Positions 44,788-53,931 of a stretch of 64,000 bases of DNA are shown here, in pieces. The number at the start of each line of letters is the position of its first letter. Position 1 is the stretch's first letter. The stretch is from Verrucomicrobium sp. BvORR034 (GTDB taxonomy: Bacteria > Verrucomicrobiota > Verrucomicrobiia > Verrucomicrobiales > Verrucomicrobiaceae): the NCBI RefSeq assembly GCF_000739635.1, contig NZ_BATQ01000058.1, positions 23,864 through 87,863 on the forward strand, written 5' to 3'. Made by a program: the position numbers and the translations under genes. The notes under the pieces are model-generated. The model saw only the letters and a list, made by a program, of their open reading frames with translations, was not told where the DNA came from and did no database searches.

Positions 44788-45396
44788 ATGGCATCGAATG
44801 TATTAACGATCGACGCGGCCAAGCAGGCCAATGTGCAAGTGGTGGAGGGCCGTAAGGGCGCCCACGCGTTGCATGACACTATCATCGCCTACCGCGCCAA
44901 CCGCCGCCAGGGTAACGCCTCCACGAAGTCGCGCAATGAAGTTGCCGGCAGTGGCAAAAAGCTCTGGAAGCAGAAGGGCACCGGCCGCGCTCGTATGGGC
45001 AGCGCCCGCTCCCCGATCTGGAGTGGTGGTGGCGTGGTCTGGGGTCCCAAGCCCCGCGACTACTCCAAGAAAATCCCCCGTCAGGTGAAGACGCTTGCCT
45101 TCCGCACGGCGCTCACCTCCCGCATCAACGACGGCGATGTGCTGGTCACGGCCGACTTCCAGGTCGCCGATGGCAAGACCAAGAGCTTTGTCGCCGCCAT
45201 CGCTGGCCTCACCGACGCCCGCAAGGTGCTCGTGCTCGCCGACAGCTTTGACGAACTGACATTCCGCAGCGGTCGCAACGTCCAGAACGTGCAGCTGATG
45301 GCCGCCACGGACGTGAATGCCGAGCACCTGCTCGCGTTCGACAAGATCATCATCTCGGGCGCTGCCCTTGAAACCATCGCCCGGAGGACTGCCTAA
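44788..45396 (+). CDS. rplD: Large-subunit ribosomal protein uL4
   Basis: The 202-residue protein has the tunnel-lining loop RQGNASTKSRNEVAGSGKKL with KQKGTGRARMGSARSP. In E. coli L4 represses the S10 operon through the rpsJ leader; whether this holds here is unknown. AAGGAG precedes the start. The ribosome binding site of rplW lies inside its 3' end. Confidence 0.97.
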   Translation: MASNVLTIDAAKQANVQVVEGRKGAHALHDTIIAYRANRRQGNASTKSRNEVAGSGKKLWKQKGTGRARMGSARSPIWSGGGVVWGPKPRDYSKKIPRQVKTLAFRTALTSRINDGDVLVTADFQVADGKTKSFVAAIAGLTDARKVLVLADSFDELTFRSGRNVQNVQLMAATDVNAEHLLAFDKIIISGAALETIARRTA

Positions 45397-45397
45397 C

Positions 45398-45682
45398 ATG
45401 AAAGACCTTTATCAAGTTATCAAGACCATCCGGTTGAGCGAAAAGGCCACCGTTCTTGGCGAAACTCTCAACGAGTACGTCTTCAACGTGGATCCCCGCG
45501 CCAACAAGCTTGAGATCAAGCAGGCTGTTGAGAAGATCTTTGGCAAAACGGTCGTCGGCGTCCGCACGATGAACTACGCTGGCAAGAAGAAGCGCGAACG
45601 TCGCGCCGACTTTGGCCGCACCAACCACTGGAAGAAAGCCGTCGTCCGGCTCAAAGACGGCGAGAAGATTGAACTCGCCTAG
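45398..45682 (+). CDS. rplW: Large-subunit ribosomal protein uL23
   Basis: The ATG at 45398, behind CGGAGGAC and one base after the rplD stop, gives 94 residues. [20 protein letters not shown] and [20 protein letters not shown] are the L23 core. L23 sits at the exit tunnel and docks SRP and trigger factor. Confidence 0.97.
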   Translation: MKDLYQVIKTIRLSEKATVLGETLNEYVFNVDPRANKLEIKQAVEKIFGKTVVGVRTMNYAGKKKRERRADFGRTNHWKKAVVRLKDGEKIELA

Positions 45683-45726
45683 CCGACGGCCCGAGCAACC
45701 GCCAACCTATTTTCAGACCCAGCGTT

Positions 45727-46563
45727 ATGGCTCTTACTACTTACAAGCCCAACACGCCCTCGAACCGCTACAAGCAGTGGCCTGGTTTTGAGGAAATCAC
45801 CAAGAGCACTCCGGAGCCGAATCTCACGGTGGCCCTCCGCAAGAGCGGTGGTCGCAACAATACCGGCCGCATCACGTGCCGCCACATTGGTGGTGGTCAC
45901 AAGCGTCGCTACCGGCTCATTGATTTCAAGCGCTCCCGTCGTGATGACGCCGCCACCGTGGTCGGCATCGAATACGATCCGAACCGCTCCGCCCGCATCG
46001 CCCTCATCCAATTCGCCGACGGCCAGAAGAGCTATATCCTTGCTCCTGCCAAACTCGAAGTGGGTGCCAAGGTGGTCGCTGGTGAAAAAGCGGCCCCGGA
46101 AGTGGGGAACGCGCTCCCTTTGAGCAAGATCCCTCTTGGTACGCAGATTCACAACATCGAAATCACCCCGAACAAGGGTGGCCAGATTGCCCGCTCCGCC
46201 GGCCAGGCAGCCATTCTCTCCAACCGTGAAGGTGACTTCGCCCTCGTGCGTCTTCCCTCCGGTGAGATTCGCAAGATCCTTGCAGTGTGCTTTGCAACCA
46301 TCGGTCAGGTGGGCAACGTGGAACACATGAATGTGGTCAGCGGCAAAGCCGGTCGTACACGCTGGCAGGGTGTCCGCCCAACCGTTCGCGGTATGTGCAT
46401 GAACCCCATCGACCACCCGAACGGTGGTGGTGAAGGTCGCTCCAAGTCCGGTGGTGGTCGCCAGCACCTTCTCAGCCCCTGGGGTCACGCTAAGGGTCAG
46501 AAGACCCGCAAAAAGCGCAAATACTCCAACCGTCTCATCGTGCAGGGCCGCAAAGGCAAGTAA
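45727..46563 (+). CDS. rplB: Large-subunit ribosomal protein uL2
   Basis: The 278-residue protein contains [33 protein letters not shown] and the C-terminal [20 protein letters not shown] with [12 protein letters not shown]. The conserved His before PNGGGEG, near the peptidyl transferase centre, is present. Length and order are standard. Confidence 0.98.
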   Translation: MALTTYKPNTPSNRYKQWPGFEEITKSTPEPNLTVALRKSGGRNNTGRITCRHIGGGHKRRYRLIDFKRSRRDDAATVVGIEYDPNRSARIALIQFADGQKSYILAPAKLEVGAKVVAGEKAAPEVGNALPLSKIPLGTQIHNIEITPNKGGQIARSAGQAAILSNREGDFALVRLPSGEIRKILAVCFATIGQVGNVEHMNVVSGKAGRTRWQGVRPTVRGMCMNPIDHPNGGGEGRSKSGGGRQHLLSPWGHAKGQKTRKKRKYSNRLIVQGRKGK

Positions 46564-46603
46564 CTGCAATTTAGAAACTTACTGATTCAGCCCTCCTCTT
46601 ACC

Positions 46604-46882
46604 ATGGGACGCTCACTTAAAAAAGGACCTTTCGTCAACCAGAAACTCCTCTGGAAGATTGACCAGCTCAATGAGACCGGCGCCAAACGCCCAATCAAGA
46701 CCTGGGCCCGCAGCTCCATGATCACGCCTGACTTTGTTGGTCACACCTTCCTGGTGCACAACGGCAAGGACTTCGTGAGCGTGTATGTCTCGGAAAACAT
46801 GGTCGGTCACCGCCTGGGTGAATTCTCACCCACCCGTACCTTCAAAGGTCACGGCGCGCACACCGCCAAGGTTTCCAAGTAA
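46604..46882 (+). CDS. rpsS: Small-subunit ribosomal protein uS19
   Basis: The 92-residue protein begins [20 protein letters not shown] and has [20 protein letters not shown] and [19 protein letters not shown]. It binds the 30S head with S13. Unusually it is followed not by rplV but by an unrelated secreted protein gene. Confidence 0.98.
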   Translation: MGRSLKKGPFVNQKLLWKIDQLNETGAKRPIKTWARSSMITPDFVGHTFLVHNGKDFVSVYVSENMVGHRLGEFSPTRTFKGHGAHTAKVSK

Positions 46883-46932
46883 TCCGTCAGTCCGACTCCA
46901 GGTCCTCTCCGATCCCGACTTTCAGCCGCCTC

Positions 46933-47718
46933 ATGAAGTTTCGAGCCTCCATCCTGAACCTCGCTGCCGCACCACTCCTGGTGGTGTTGGTGGGCGCTGG
47001 ACAGGCATCGGGGCAGTCGAGAGAGGCTCTGGAAGTCCGGGAGGCCCGTGCCACGCTTCAGGTCTCTGCCACCCAGGTCGCCGACCTGGAGGCACGCCTG
47101 ACGAAGGCGAAAGATCAGATCAATTCTCTGTCTGAGAGCCTTGCGGCTGCCAACGGGGAAAGCCAGCAGGTACGCGAAGCTTATGAAAAGCTGCGTGTCC
47201 AGATGGAAGGGCTTGGAATCGCCGCACTCGACGCCACGGATGCCGTGCTTCGTGAGCGGATGCTGACCGCCCTGAGTGATCTGCGACTTCTCGAAACACA
47301 AAAACGGGCGCTTCAGGGCGCCCTCACCGGCCTGTCAGAGGCAGCATCGGGCGTTGTCAGCTCGAATGTGAATCTGGCTCCGGAAGCCAAGACCAACTTG
47401 ACTGAGAAACTTGCCGCGGCTGACCGCGCGCTCGCTTCCCTCAAGGATCAAGGCGAAACTGCGGTAGCCGACCTTCAGAACGCCCGAGTGGTGAGCTTGA
47501 AGGATGATCTGGGCATCGCCATTCTCAACGTGGGCTCCAGGCACGGCGTGCATCCTGGAATGCCCTTCTCTCTTTATCGTCAGGACAAACCCATCGCCCG
47601 CGCCGTGGTGGTGGATGTCCGCAGCGGTATCTGCGGCGCAGTTGTTCAAGAGCTGATCAACAAAGCAGAGCCTGTGAAAGTCGGCGACACCGGTAAGGTG
47701 GAAGCAATGAAAGGTTAA
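46933..47718 (+). CDS. Secreted coiled-coil protein inserted between rpsS and rplV
   Basis: The 261-residue protein has a signal peptide (MKFRASILNLAAAPLLVVLV, cleavage near GQASG-QS). A heptad-rich coiled coil covers residues about 30-90 (VADLEARLTKAKDQINSLSE) and more helices reach about 185. A compact C-terminal domain follows (GIAILNVGSRHGVHPGMPFS, then IARAVVVDVRSGICGAVVQE), resembling the small beta domains of FlgT-like or MreC-like envelope proteins. It lies 50 bp after rpsS and 14 bp before rplV, all in one direction, so it must be cotranscribed with ribosomal genes. I know of no ribosomal role for such a protein; it is expected in the periplasm. Confidence 0.85.
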   Translation: MKFRASILNLAAAPLLVVLVGAGQASGQSREALEVREARATLQVSATQVADLEARLTKAKDQINSLSESLAAANGESQQVREAYEKLRVQMEGLGIAALDATDAVLRERMLTALSDLRLLETQKRALQGALTGLSEAASGVVSSNVNLAPEAKTNLTEKLAAADRALASLKDQGETAVADLQNARVVSLKDDLGIAILNVGSRHGVHPGMPFSLYRQDKPIARAVVVDVRSGICGAVVQELINKAEPVKVGDTGKVEAMKG

Positions 47719-47732
47719 CACGAAGCAACGTC

Positions 47733-48122
47733 ATGGAAGTAAAATCCGTCCTCAAATACGCGAGAATCTCCGACCAGAAAGCCCGGGAAGTGGCCCGTGC
47801 CATTCAGGGGATGCCGGTTTCTCAGGCACTCAGCGTGTTGAACTTCACCCCGAAGAAAGCCGCCCTCCTCATTGGCAAAGCCCTGCGTTCCGCAGTGGCC
47901 AATGCTGAAAACAACCACGAGATGGATGCGGATGAACTTTTCGTCAAAAGCGCCACGGCCACCAAGGGTCCGGTGCTGAAGCGAATCATGCCCCGCGCCC
48001 GCGGTTCCGCCGGCGGCATCAAAAAGCGCATGAGCCACATCACTCTCATCCTGGCCGCCAAGGAAGCGGAGGCTGAGAAGAAGCCGAAGGCAGCGAAAGC
48101 CGCCAAGGCCGAGGCCAAGTAA
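47733..48122 (+). CDS. rplV: Large-subunit ribosomal protein uL22
   Basis: The 129-residue protein has ARISDQKAREVARAIQGMPV, the NAENNHEMDADELFVKSATA core and the tunnel hairpin MPRARGSAGGIKKRMSHITL. A Lys/Ala/Glu tail (KKPKAAKAAKAEAK) is added. It lines the exit tunnel with L4. Confidence 0.97.
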   Translation: MEVKSVLKYARISDQKAREVARAIQGMPVSQALSVLNFTPKKAALLIGKALRSAVANAENNHEMDADELFVKSATATKGPVLKRIMPRARGSAGGIKKRMSHITLILAAKEAEAEKKPKAAKAAKAEAK

Positions 48123-48156
48123 CCGCCCGTCCGAACCACCAACGAATCACAAAGCT

Positions 48157-48975
48157 ATGGGTCAGAAAGTTCATCCAATCGGTTTCCGCCTCGCCGTCAC
48201 CAAAGACTGGCGCTCCAAGTGGTACGCTCCGGAAAAAGAGTTTGCCGACTTCCTTCACGCCGACCTGGCAATTCGCAGCTACCTTAAGGGCAAGCTGTCC
48301 TCGGCCGCTCTCGCCAAGATCGTGATTGAGCGCGCGTGGAACCTCGTCCGTGTGACACTTCACACCGCCCGTCCGGGTCTGGTGATTGGTCGCAAAGGCC
48401 AGGAAATCGAAGTGATGAGCGTCGAGATCTCCAAGATGTGCGGCGGCAAGCAAGTCAAGATCGACATCATCGAGATCAAGCAGCCTGAGCTGGATGCCCA
48501 GCTGGTTGCTGAAACGGTGGCGACTCAACTTGAGCGCCGTATCTCCTTCCGTCGCGCTATGAAGCGTGCGGTGCAGACCGCCATGGACATGGGTGCCGAC
48601 GGCATTCGTATCCGTTGCGCTGGTCGTCTAGGTGGTGCGGATATCGCCCGTGCTGAGCAGTACCGTCAGGGTAAAGTGCCTCTTCAGAGCCTTCGTATCC
48701 CGATCGACTATGGTTTCACCGAAGCTCGTACCGTGTACGGCATCATCGGCGTGAAGTGCTGGTTGAACCGCAAGCCCGAAGTGGAAGGCGCTCCCCAGGC
48801 CGAGCGTCGCAACGACCGTGAGCGCCGCCCGCGTGGCGATCGCGATAACCGTGGCGGCGACCGCCGTGGTGGTGGCGGTGGAGACCGCCGTGGTGGTGGT
48901 GGTGACCGTGGCGGCGACCGCCATTCGGCTCCCGCACCGGCCCCAGCTCCCGCTCCCGCCCCTGAGCAGGCTTAA
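48157..48975 (+). CDS. rpsC: Small-subunit ribosomal protein uS3 with RG/GGD-repeat tail
   Basis: Residues 1-210 are a normal S3: GQKVHPIGFRLAVTKDWRSK, the KH-domain loop PGLVIGRKGQEIE and GVKCWLNRKPE. Residues 210-272 form a low-complexity tail: RGDRDNRGGDRRGGGGGD repeats, then HSAPAPAPAPAPAP and EQA. S3 guards the mRNA entry channel, where such an Arg/Gly-rich tail could touch RNA. E. coli S3 has 233 residues. Confidence 0.96.
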   Translation: MGQKVHPIGFRLAVTKDWRSKWYAPEKEFADFLHADLAIRSYLKGKLSSAALAKIVIERAWNLVRVTLHTARPGLVIGRKGQEIEVMSVEISKMCGGKQVKIDIIEIKQPELDAQLVAETVATQLERRISFRRAMKRAVQTAMDMGADGIRIRCAGRLGGADIARAEQYRQGKVPLQSLRIPIDYGFTEARTVYGIIGVKCWLNRKPEVEGAPQAERRNDRERRPRGDRDNRGGDRRGGGGGDRRGGGGDRGGDRHSAPAPAPAPAPAPEQA

Positions 48976-49034
48976 TCCTGCACGGACCGACTTTACAAGA
49001 GTAACGATCAGCAACCTTTTGGAGGAATCAAGTT

Positions 49035-49454
49035 ATGGCAATGTTGCCCAGCAGAGTTAAGCATCGCAAGACCCACCGCGGAAGCCGCGCCGGGAATGCG
49101 ACCGTAGGAAACAAGGTCAGCTACGGCGAGTTCGGTCTTCAGACCCTTGAGCGCGCCTGGATCAAGAACACGCAGATTGAAGCCTGCCGTGTGGCGATCA
49201 CCCGCCACCTCAAGCGCAAAGGCTCCGTGTACATCCGCATTTTCCCGCACAAGCCAGTGACCGCGCGTCCGCCAGAAACCCGAATGGGTAAAGGTAAGGG
49301 TGCACCGGAGTTCTGGGTGGCAGTGGTTTACCCTGGCACGATGCTCTTCGAAGTGGCTGGTGTGAGCGAGGCCCTTGCCCGTGACGCCTGCCGCCTGGCA
49401 GCAAACAAACTTGGGGTTCGCACGCGCTTTGTAACGCGTCAGGCGATGCACTAA
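49035..49454 (+). CDS. rplP: Large-subunit ribosomal protein uL16
   Basis: The 139-residue protein begins [20 protein letters not shown] and contains [20 protein letters not shown], the invariant L16 loop. It helps place tRNA in the A site. The start follows a strong GGAGGAA. Confidence 0.97.
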   Translation: MAMLPSRVKHRKTHRGSRAGNATVGNKVSYGEFGLQTLERAWIKNTQIEACRVAITRHLKRKGSVYIRIFPHKPVTARPPETRMGKGKGAPEFWVAVVYPGTMLFEVAGVSEALARDACRLAANKLGVRTRFVTRQAMH

Positions 49455-49491
49455 CCGTTGACCATTTAGAGATAGCGCAGGAAGCGACGAT

Positions 49492-49797
49492 ATGAAGATC
49501 AAAGAACTTCGCGAATTGACCAACGAGGAAGTCGGCGGAAAGCGCCGTGAACTCAAGCAGGACGCGCTCAACATGCGTGTCCAGCAGGCCAGCGGCCAGC
49601 TGGAGAACCCCTCCCGTCTCAAGCAGGCACGTCGCGACGTGGCTCGGATGGAGACCATCCTGTCTGAGCGCCGTCTGAACCTGACCGTTGGCAAAAAGTC
49701 AACGGAAGCCGCCCCGGCTGCAAAGCCCAAGGCAGCAAAGAAAGCGGCGGCCAAGAAGGCCCCTGCCAAAAAATCCGCGAAGAAAGCCGCGGAGTAA
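49492..49797 (+). CDS. rpmC: Large-subunit ribosomal protein uL29 with histone-H1-like tail
   Basis: Residues 1-66 are a normal L29 helical hairpin (KIKELRELTNEEVGGKRREL, NPSRLKQARRDVARMETIL). Residues 67-101 are a Lys/Ala/Pro tail (KAAKKAAAKKAPAKKSAKKA) that makes it about half again as long as E. coli L29. The tail resembles histone H1-like repeats and probably binds rRNA. Confidence 0.95.
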   Translation: MKIKELRELTNEEVGGKRRELKQDALNMRVQQASGQLENPSRLKQARRDVARMETILSERRLNLTVGKKSTEAAPAAKPKAAKKAAAKKAPAKKSAKKAAE

Positions 49798-49822
49798 CCA
49801 AATTAAAGGGAGACCCTGAAAG

Positions 49823-50104
49823 ATGAGCGAAGTGACCGCTAACGAAACCGCCGCAACCAAGGCGCCAGTCCGCAAGACCCGCGTGGGCGAGGTTGTGTCC
49901 AACAAGATGTCGAAGACGATCGTGGTGGAGGTGGAGCGCCGCGTGCCGCACCCCCAGTTCAAGAAGATCGTCCGCATGACCTCCAAGTTCTATGCCCATG
50001 ATGAAGAAGGCACGGCCAAGGTCGGCGACAAAGTGCGCATCGAGGAGACCCGTCCGCTGAGCAAGCTCAAGCGCTGGAAGCTGGTCGAAGTTCTGGCCCA
50101 CTAA
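49823..50104 (+). CDS. rpsQ: Small-subunit ribosomal protein uS17
   Basis: The 93-residue protein has [40 protein letters not shown] and [20 protein letters not shown], the S17 OB-fold. An N-terminal extension of about 15 residues ([15 protein letters not shown]) is present. Confidence 0.97.
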   Translation: MSEVTANETAATKAPVRKTRVGEVVSNKMSKTIVVEVERRVPHPQFKKIVRMTSKFYAHDEEGTAKVGDKVRIEETRPLSKLKRWKLVEVLAH

Positions 50105-50163
50105 GCCGGGCAGGGCTTTCCCATCGAATCAGGTAACTTTACCAACCCAAGGAGGATCAGCTT

Positions 50164-50532
50164 ATGTTGCAGATGGAATCCGAAATCGCGATCGCCGACA
50201 ATACGGGCGCGCGTATGGCCGAGATGATTGGCGTCATCGGCAAGAAGAACAAGCGCACAGCCGGGGTGGGGGACATCATCACCGCCCACGTCCGTGTCTC
50301 AACCCCCACCGCGCAGGTGAAAAAGGGTGAAGTGGTCCGGGCCGTAGTGGTTCGCACCGCCGCCCCGATCCGCCGCAATGATGGCTCGATCCTGCGCTTC
50401 GACAAGAACGCGATCGTCATCATTGACAAGGACAACAACCCCCGCGGCACCCGCATCTTTGGCCCAGTGGCCCGTGAACTGCGCGACCGCAACTTCATGA
50501 AAATCGTTTCCCTCGCACCCGAAGTGCTATGA
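50164..50532 (+). CDS. rplN: Large-subunit ribosomal protein uL14
   Basis: The 122-residue protein matches L14 over its whole length: [40 protein letters not shown] and [27 protein letters not shown] lies at normal distance. Its stop overlaps the rplX start (ATGA at 50529-50532). Confidence 0.98.
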   Translation: MLQMESEIAIADNTGARMAEMIGVIGKKNKRTAGVGDIITAHVRVSTPTAQVKKGEVVRAVVVRTAAPIRRNDGSILRFDKNAIVIIDKDNNPRGTRIFGPVARELRDRNFMKIVSLAPEVL

Positions 50533-50771
50533 GCAGAATCAAAACACACGTCAATAAAGGCGACCTCGTGGAGGTCACCAGCGGGGCCCACAAGGGTTCC
50601 CAGGGCAATGTTCTTCAGGTCGTTGCCAAGAAGAATCAGGTCCTCGTCGAGGGCGTGCGCATGATCAAGAAAGCTGTCCGTCCTTCTCAGGACAAGCCCC
50701 AGGGCGGCATTATCGAGCGCGAAGGCCCAATTCACATTTCGAATGTGAAACTTGTTGAAAAGAAGAAATAA
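50529..50771 (+). CDS. rplX: Large-subunit ribosomal protein uL24
   Basis: The 80-residue protein contains the KOW motif ([20 protein letters not shown]) and [20 protein letters not shown]. It is a little shorter than E. coli L24 (104). It overlaps rplN by 4 bp, so translation is coupled. Confidence 0.96.
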   Translation: MSRIKTHVNKGDLVEVTSGAHKGSQGNVLQVVAKKNQVLVEGVRMIKKAVRPSQDKPQGGIIEREGPIHISNVKLVEKKK

Positions 50772-50849
50772 CCAGGCAATTTGCCAGCCCCGTATTCGCG
50801 GCCTCACTGTGGGGTCGCGGGGTGTGAAACCAACCAGGGTGTCATTATC

Positions 50850-51434
50850 ATGCAGCCAGAATTGTTAACGCTATACAAGGACAAAGTCATCGCGCATCTC
50901 CACAATGAGCTCGGCCTTACCAACATTCATCAGGTGCCGAAACTTGAAAAGATTGTCATCAACTGCTGCGTGGGCAAGGAAGCCGACCGCAAACAGGCAG
51001 TCGAAGACGCGGTGAAGGAAATCGTCCTGATCACCGGTCAGAAGCCGATCGTGACCTTCAGCAAGAAGGCGATCGCCAACTTCAAGCTGCGCGCCGGTGA
51101 AGCCATCGGGGTCAAAGTGACCCTTCGCGGCGTGAAGATGTATGATTTCATGATGCGCTTGGTGCGCACCGCGATTCCTCGTATTCGCGACTTCCGTGGG
51201 ATCTCTGGCCGCGCTTTTGACGGCCGCGGCAACTACACTCTCGGCATCGCCGACCAGTCCATCTTCCCTGAGATCGAGCTCGACAAGATCAAGCGCTCCC
51301 TGGGTTTTGACGTCACCTTTGTGACTGACGCCAGCAATGACGACCATGCCCGTGAGCTGCTTCGCTGCCTCGGCATGCCCTTCCGCGCAAAAGGCGGCAA
51401 CAAGGCGGACACCCCTGAAATGGCGGCTGCCTAA
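50850..51434 (+). CDS. rplE: Large-subunit ribosomal protein uL5
   Basis: The ATG at 50850 gives 194 residues. KLEKIVINCCVGKEADRKQA, KLRAGEAIGVKVTLRGVKMY and FRGISGRAFDGRGNYTLGIA are the L5 signatures. It binds 5S rRNA. In most bacteria rpsN follows; here rpsH comes next after 29 bp, with no S14 gene between. Confidence 0.97.
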   Translation: MQPELLTLYKDKVIAHLHNELGLTNIHQVPKLEKIVINCCVGKEADRKQAVEDAVKEIVLITGQKPIVTFSKKAIANFKLRAGEAIGVKVTLRGVKMYDFMMRLVRTAIPRIRDFRGISGRAFDGRGNYTLGIADQSIFPEIELDKIKRSLGFDVTFVTDASNDDHARELLRCLGMPFRAKGGNKADTPEMAAA

Positions 51435-51463
51435 TCAATTATTTCAAGACCCAGGCCAATAAA

Positions 51464-51862
51464 ATGAGCGTTCTGACCGACCCCATTTCCGACTTTCTCA
51501 CCCGCATCAAGAATGCGAGCCGCGCTGCCAAGGAAGGTGCAAGCGCGCCGTACTCCAAGATCAAGGCGGAAGTCGCCCGTATCCTTCAGGAAGAAGGCTA
51601 CATCTGGTCCTACGAGGTGCAGCCGAATGACGGCAAGCCCCAGATCCAGGTGAAACTCAAGTACCAGGGCAAGACTCCCGCCATCACTGATGTGAAGCGT
51701 GTGAGCAAGCCCGGTCTGCGCCACTATGTGGGTGTGGACGATGTCCCCCGCGTTCTGGGTGGCTTGGGTATCACCATTCTCTCCACACCCAAGGGTGTGA
51801 TGACGGGCGCGAAAGCGCGCAAAGCAAATGTCGGCGGCGAGCTGCTGGCCAAAGTCTGGTAA
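51464..51862 (+). CDS. rpsH: Small-subunit ribosomal protein uS8
   Basis: The 132-residue protein begins MSVLTDPISDFLTRIKNASR and ends with the S8 signature GITILSTPKGVMTGAKARKA. S8 binds helix 21 of 16S rRNA and, in E. coli, represses the spc operon by binding near rplE. Confidence 0.97.
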   Translation: MSVLTDPISDFLTRIKNASRAAKEGASAPYSKIKAEVARILQEEGYIWSYEVQPNDGKPQIQVKLKYQGKTPAITDVKRVSKPGLRHYVGVDDVPRVLGGLGITILSTPKGVMTGAKARKANVGGELLAKVW

Positions 51863-51880
51863 GTGAGGAGGAACTGAATC

Positions 51881-52417
51881 ATGTCACGAGTAGGTAAACA
51901 ACCCATCGCACTTCCGGACAAAGTCAGCGTCAAGATCGCTGGCAACAACGTGCACGTCGAAGGCCCCAAGGGCAAGCTCGACTACGTTCTTCCCGAAGGC
52001 ATCACTCTCCAACAGGACGGCCAGTCTCTGGCTGTGACCCGCGCTTCTGAAGACCGCCGCGTGCGTGCCCTCCATGGCACTGCCCAGCGTCTGATCAGCA
52101 ACATGGTCCACGGCGTGAGCGCCGGCTTCAAGAAGGACCTTGAAATCCAGGGCGTGGGCTTCCGTGCCGCCGTCAAGGGTTCCAATCTGGACTTGAGCCT
52201 TGGCTATTCCCACCCGTTGCTTCACCCCATTCCCCAGGGCCTCAAGGTCACGGTGAATGAGAACACGAAGATCAGCGTGGAAGGCATCGACAAGCAGGTC
52301 GTCGGCCAGTTCGCCGCTGACGTCCGCGGCTACTACCCGCCGGAGCCTTACAAGGGCAAGGGTGTGCGTTATGTGGGCGAACACGTCCGCCGCAAGGAAG
52401 GCAAGAGCGTCAAGTAA
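51881..52417 (+). CDS. rplF: Large-subunit ribosomal protein uL6
   Basis: The 178-residue protein has MSRVGKQPIALPDKVSVKIA, the GVGFRAAVKGSNLDLSLGYS repeat core and the C-terminal PPEPYKGKGVRYVGEHVRRK. GAGGAGGAA precedes the ATG. Confidence 0.98.
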   Translation: MSRVGKQPIALPDKVSVKIAGNNVHVEGPKGKLDYVLPEGITLQQDGQSLAVTRASEDRRVRALHGTAQRLISNMVHGVSAGFKKDLEIQGVGFRAAVKGSNLDLSLGYSHPLLHPIPQGLKVTVNENTKISVEGIDKQVVGQFAADVRGYYPPEPYKGKGVRYVGEHVRRKEGKSVK

Positions 52418-52438
52418 CCCATTTCGCAGAGACACATC

Positions 52439-52795
52439 ATGGCTACCATCAAACGCAAAGCGATCCGGCGCCTCGTTCATGCCCGTATTCGCAAGACCCT
52501 TCGGGGGACGGCCGAGCGCCCCCGTCTCGCGGTTCATTTCTCCAACCAACGCGTGTACGCCCAGCTCATCAATGATGACGAGGGCAAGACGATTGTGTCG
52601 GCTTCGACGATCGAAGCGACGCTTGCTTCCAAAGCTGCCAACGTGGCCAACGCCACCAAGGTGGGTGAAGCGATCGCTGAACGCGCTCTTGAGAAGAACA
52701 TCACGAGTGTGGTGTTCGACCGCGGCGGTTTCTTCTTTCACGGCAAAGTCAAAGCGCTGGCTGATGCCGCGCGCGCCAAGGGTCTTCAGTTCTAA
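52439..52795 (+). CDS. rplR: Large-subunit ribosomal protein uL18
   Basis: The 118-residue protein has [24 protein letters not shown] and the C-terminal [20 protein letters not shown]. It binds 5S rRNA with L5. It lies 21 bp after rplF. Confidence 0.97.
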   Translation: MATIKRKAIRRLVHARIRKTLRGTAERPRLAVHFSNQRVYAQLINDDEGKTIVSASTIEATLASKAANVANATKVGEAIAERALEKNITSVVFDRGGFFFHGKVKALADAARAKGLQF

Positions 52796-52812
52796 TCATC
52801 ACTCGCAACACT

Positions 52813-53352
52813 ATGGCAACGTTTAACAGGAACCCCCGGGGCGGCAATCAGCGTCAGGAATCCGAGTCCCGTTCCGACATGTCCGAGAAGGTGGTTTTCA
52901 TCAACCGCTGCGCCAAGGTCGTGAAGGGTGGTCGTCGCTTCAGCTTCAGCGCCCTCGTGGTGGCTGGCGATCTCCAGGGCAAAGTTGGCTTCGGCTTCGG
53001 CAAGGCCAATGAAGTTTCCGACGCAATCAAAAAGGCGACGGAATCCTCCCGCAAGGATCTCGTGAAGGTCAACATTCTCAACGCCACGATCCCTCACGAA
53101 GTGATGGGTGAACATGGCGGTGGTCGCGTACTGCTCAAGCCCGCCTCTCCTGGTACGGGCATCATCGCCGGTGGCGGTGTGCGTGCGGTGTGTGAAGCGG
53201 CTGGCATCAAGGACGTCCTCGCGAAGTCCTTCGGCTCCAGCAACCACGCCAACGTGGTGAAGGCAACCCTGGCGGCTCTTGCTGCTCTGCGCCTTCCTGA
53301 TGAAATCCTCAAGATGCGCGGCAAAAAGGTGGCTGAGAAAGCCGCTCTGTAA
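52813..53352 (+). CDS. rpsE: Small-subunit ribosomal protein uS5
   Basis: The 179-residue protein has [40 protein letters not shown] and [20 protein letters not shown]. In S5 the loop near VKGGRRFSF affects decoding accuracy. The usual next gene rpmD (L30) is absent; rplO follows after 36 bp. Confidence 0.98.
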   Translation: MATFNRNPRGGNQRQESESRSDMSEKVVFINRCAKVVKGGRRFSFSALVVAGDLQGKVGFGFGKANEVSDAIKKATESSRKDLVKVNILNATIPHEVMGEHGGGRVLLKPASPGTGIIAGGGVRAVCEAAGIKDVLAKSFGSSNHANVVKATLAALAALRLPDEILKMRGKKVAEKAAL

Positions 53353-53388
53353 GGTCCGCCCGGCAACCTATACCCTTAGATTAAGACT

Positions 53389-53838
53389 ATGAGACTGCAC
53401 AACCTCAAACCCCAGCCCGGGGCCAAGCACCGCCGCAAGCGTGTTGGCTGCGGTGAGAGCTCGGGTCACGGCAAGACTTCAGGCCGTGGACACAAGGGGC
53501 AGAAAGCCCGCTCCGGCGGTGCGATCCGCCCTGGCTTTGAAGGTGGCCAGATGCCCCTTCACCGCCGTCTTCCCAAGAAAGGTTTCAACAACACCCAGTT
53601 CCGTGACAGCACGGAAGTGGTCAATGTGGGTGACCTTGATGGCCGTTTCGATGACGGCGCAGTGGTGAACCAACAATCCCTTCGTGATGTGGGTCTGGTG
53701 AAGCGCCGTTGCGACGTGGTAAAGATCCTTGGCGATGGCGTTGTAGAGCGCAAACTGACCGTCCAGGTGGACAAGATCAGTGCCTCCGCCAAAGAGAAGA
53801 TTGAAAAGGCTGGCGGTACGGTAACTCTGACCGCATAA
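53389..53838 (+). CDS. rplO: Large-subunit ribosomal protein uL15
   Basis: The 149-residue protein begins MRLHNLKPQPGAKHRRKRVG and contains GESSGHGKTSGRGHKGQKAR and GFEGGQMPLHRRLPKKGFNN, the basic N-terminal extension that threads into 23S rRNA. A hairpin with a T-rich tail follows before secY. Confidence 0.97.
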   Translation: MRLHNLKPQPGAKHRRKRVGCGESSGHGKTSGRGHKGQKARSGGAIRPGFEGGQMPLHRRLPKKGFNNTQFRDSTEVVNVGDLDGRFDDGAVVNQQSLRDVGLVKRRCDVVKILGDGVVERKLTVQVDKISASAKEKIEKAGGTVTLTA

Positions 53839-53874
53839 ACCTTGCCTTGCGGCCAGGTTACATCAATGTTCTTC

Positions 53875-53913
53875 GCGAGCGGCTCAGCTTTGTCCTGAGT
53901 CGCTTGCTATTTT
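53875..53913 (+). terminator. Hairpin between rplO and secY, possible partial terminator
   Basis: GCGAGCGGCTCAG (53875-53887) pairs with CTGAGTCGCTTGC (53895-53907) across 13 bp, including two G-U pairs, around a 7-nt loop. TATTTT follows. The T-run is poor, so it is more likely an attenuator or a processing site that lowers secY relative to ribosomal genes. Confidence 0.5.
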
Positions 53914-53931
53914 AAGACACGACCTCACATC

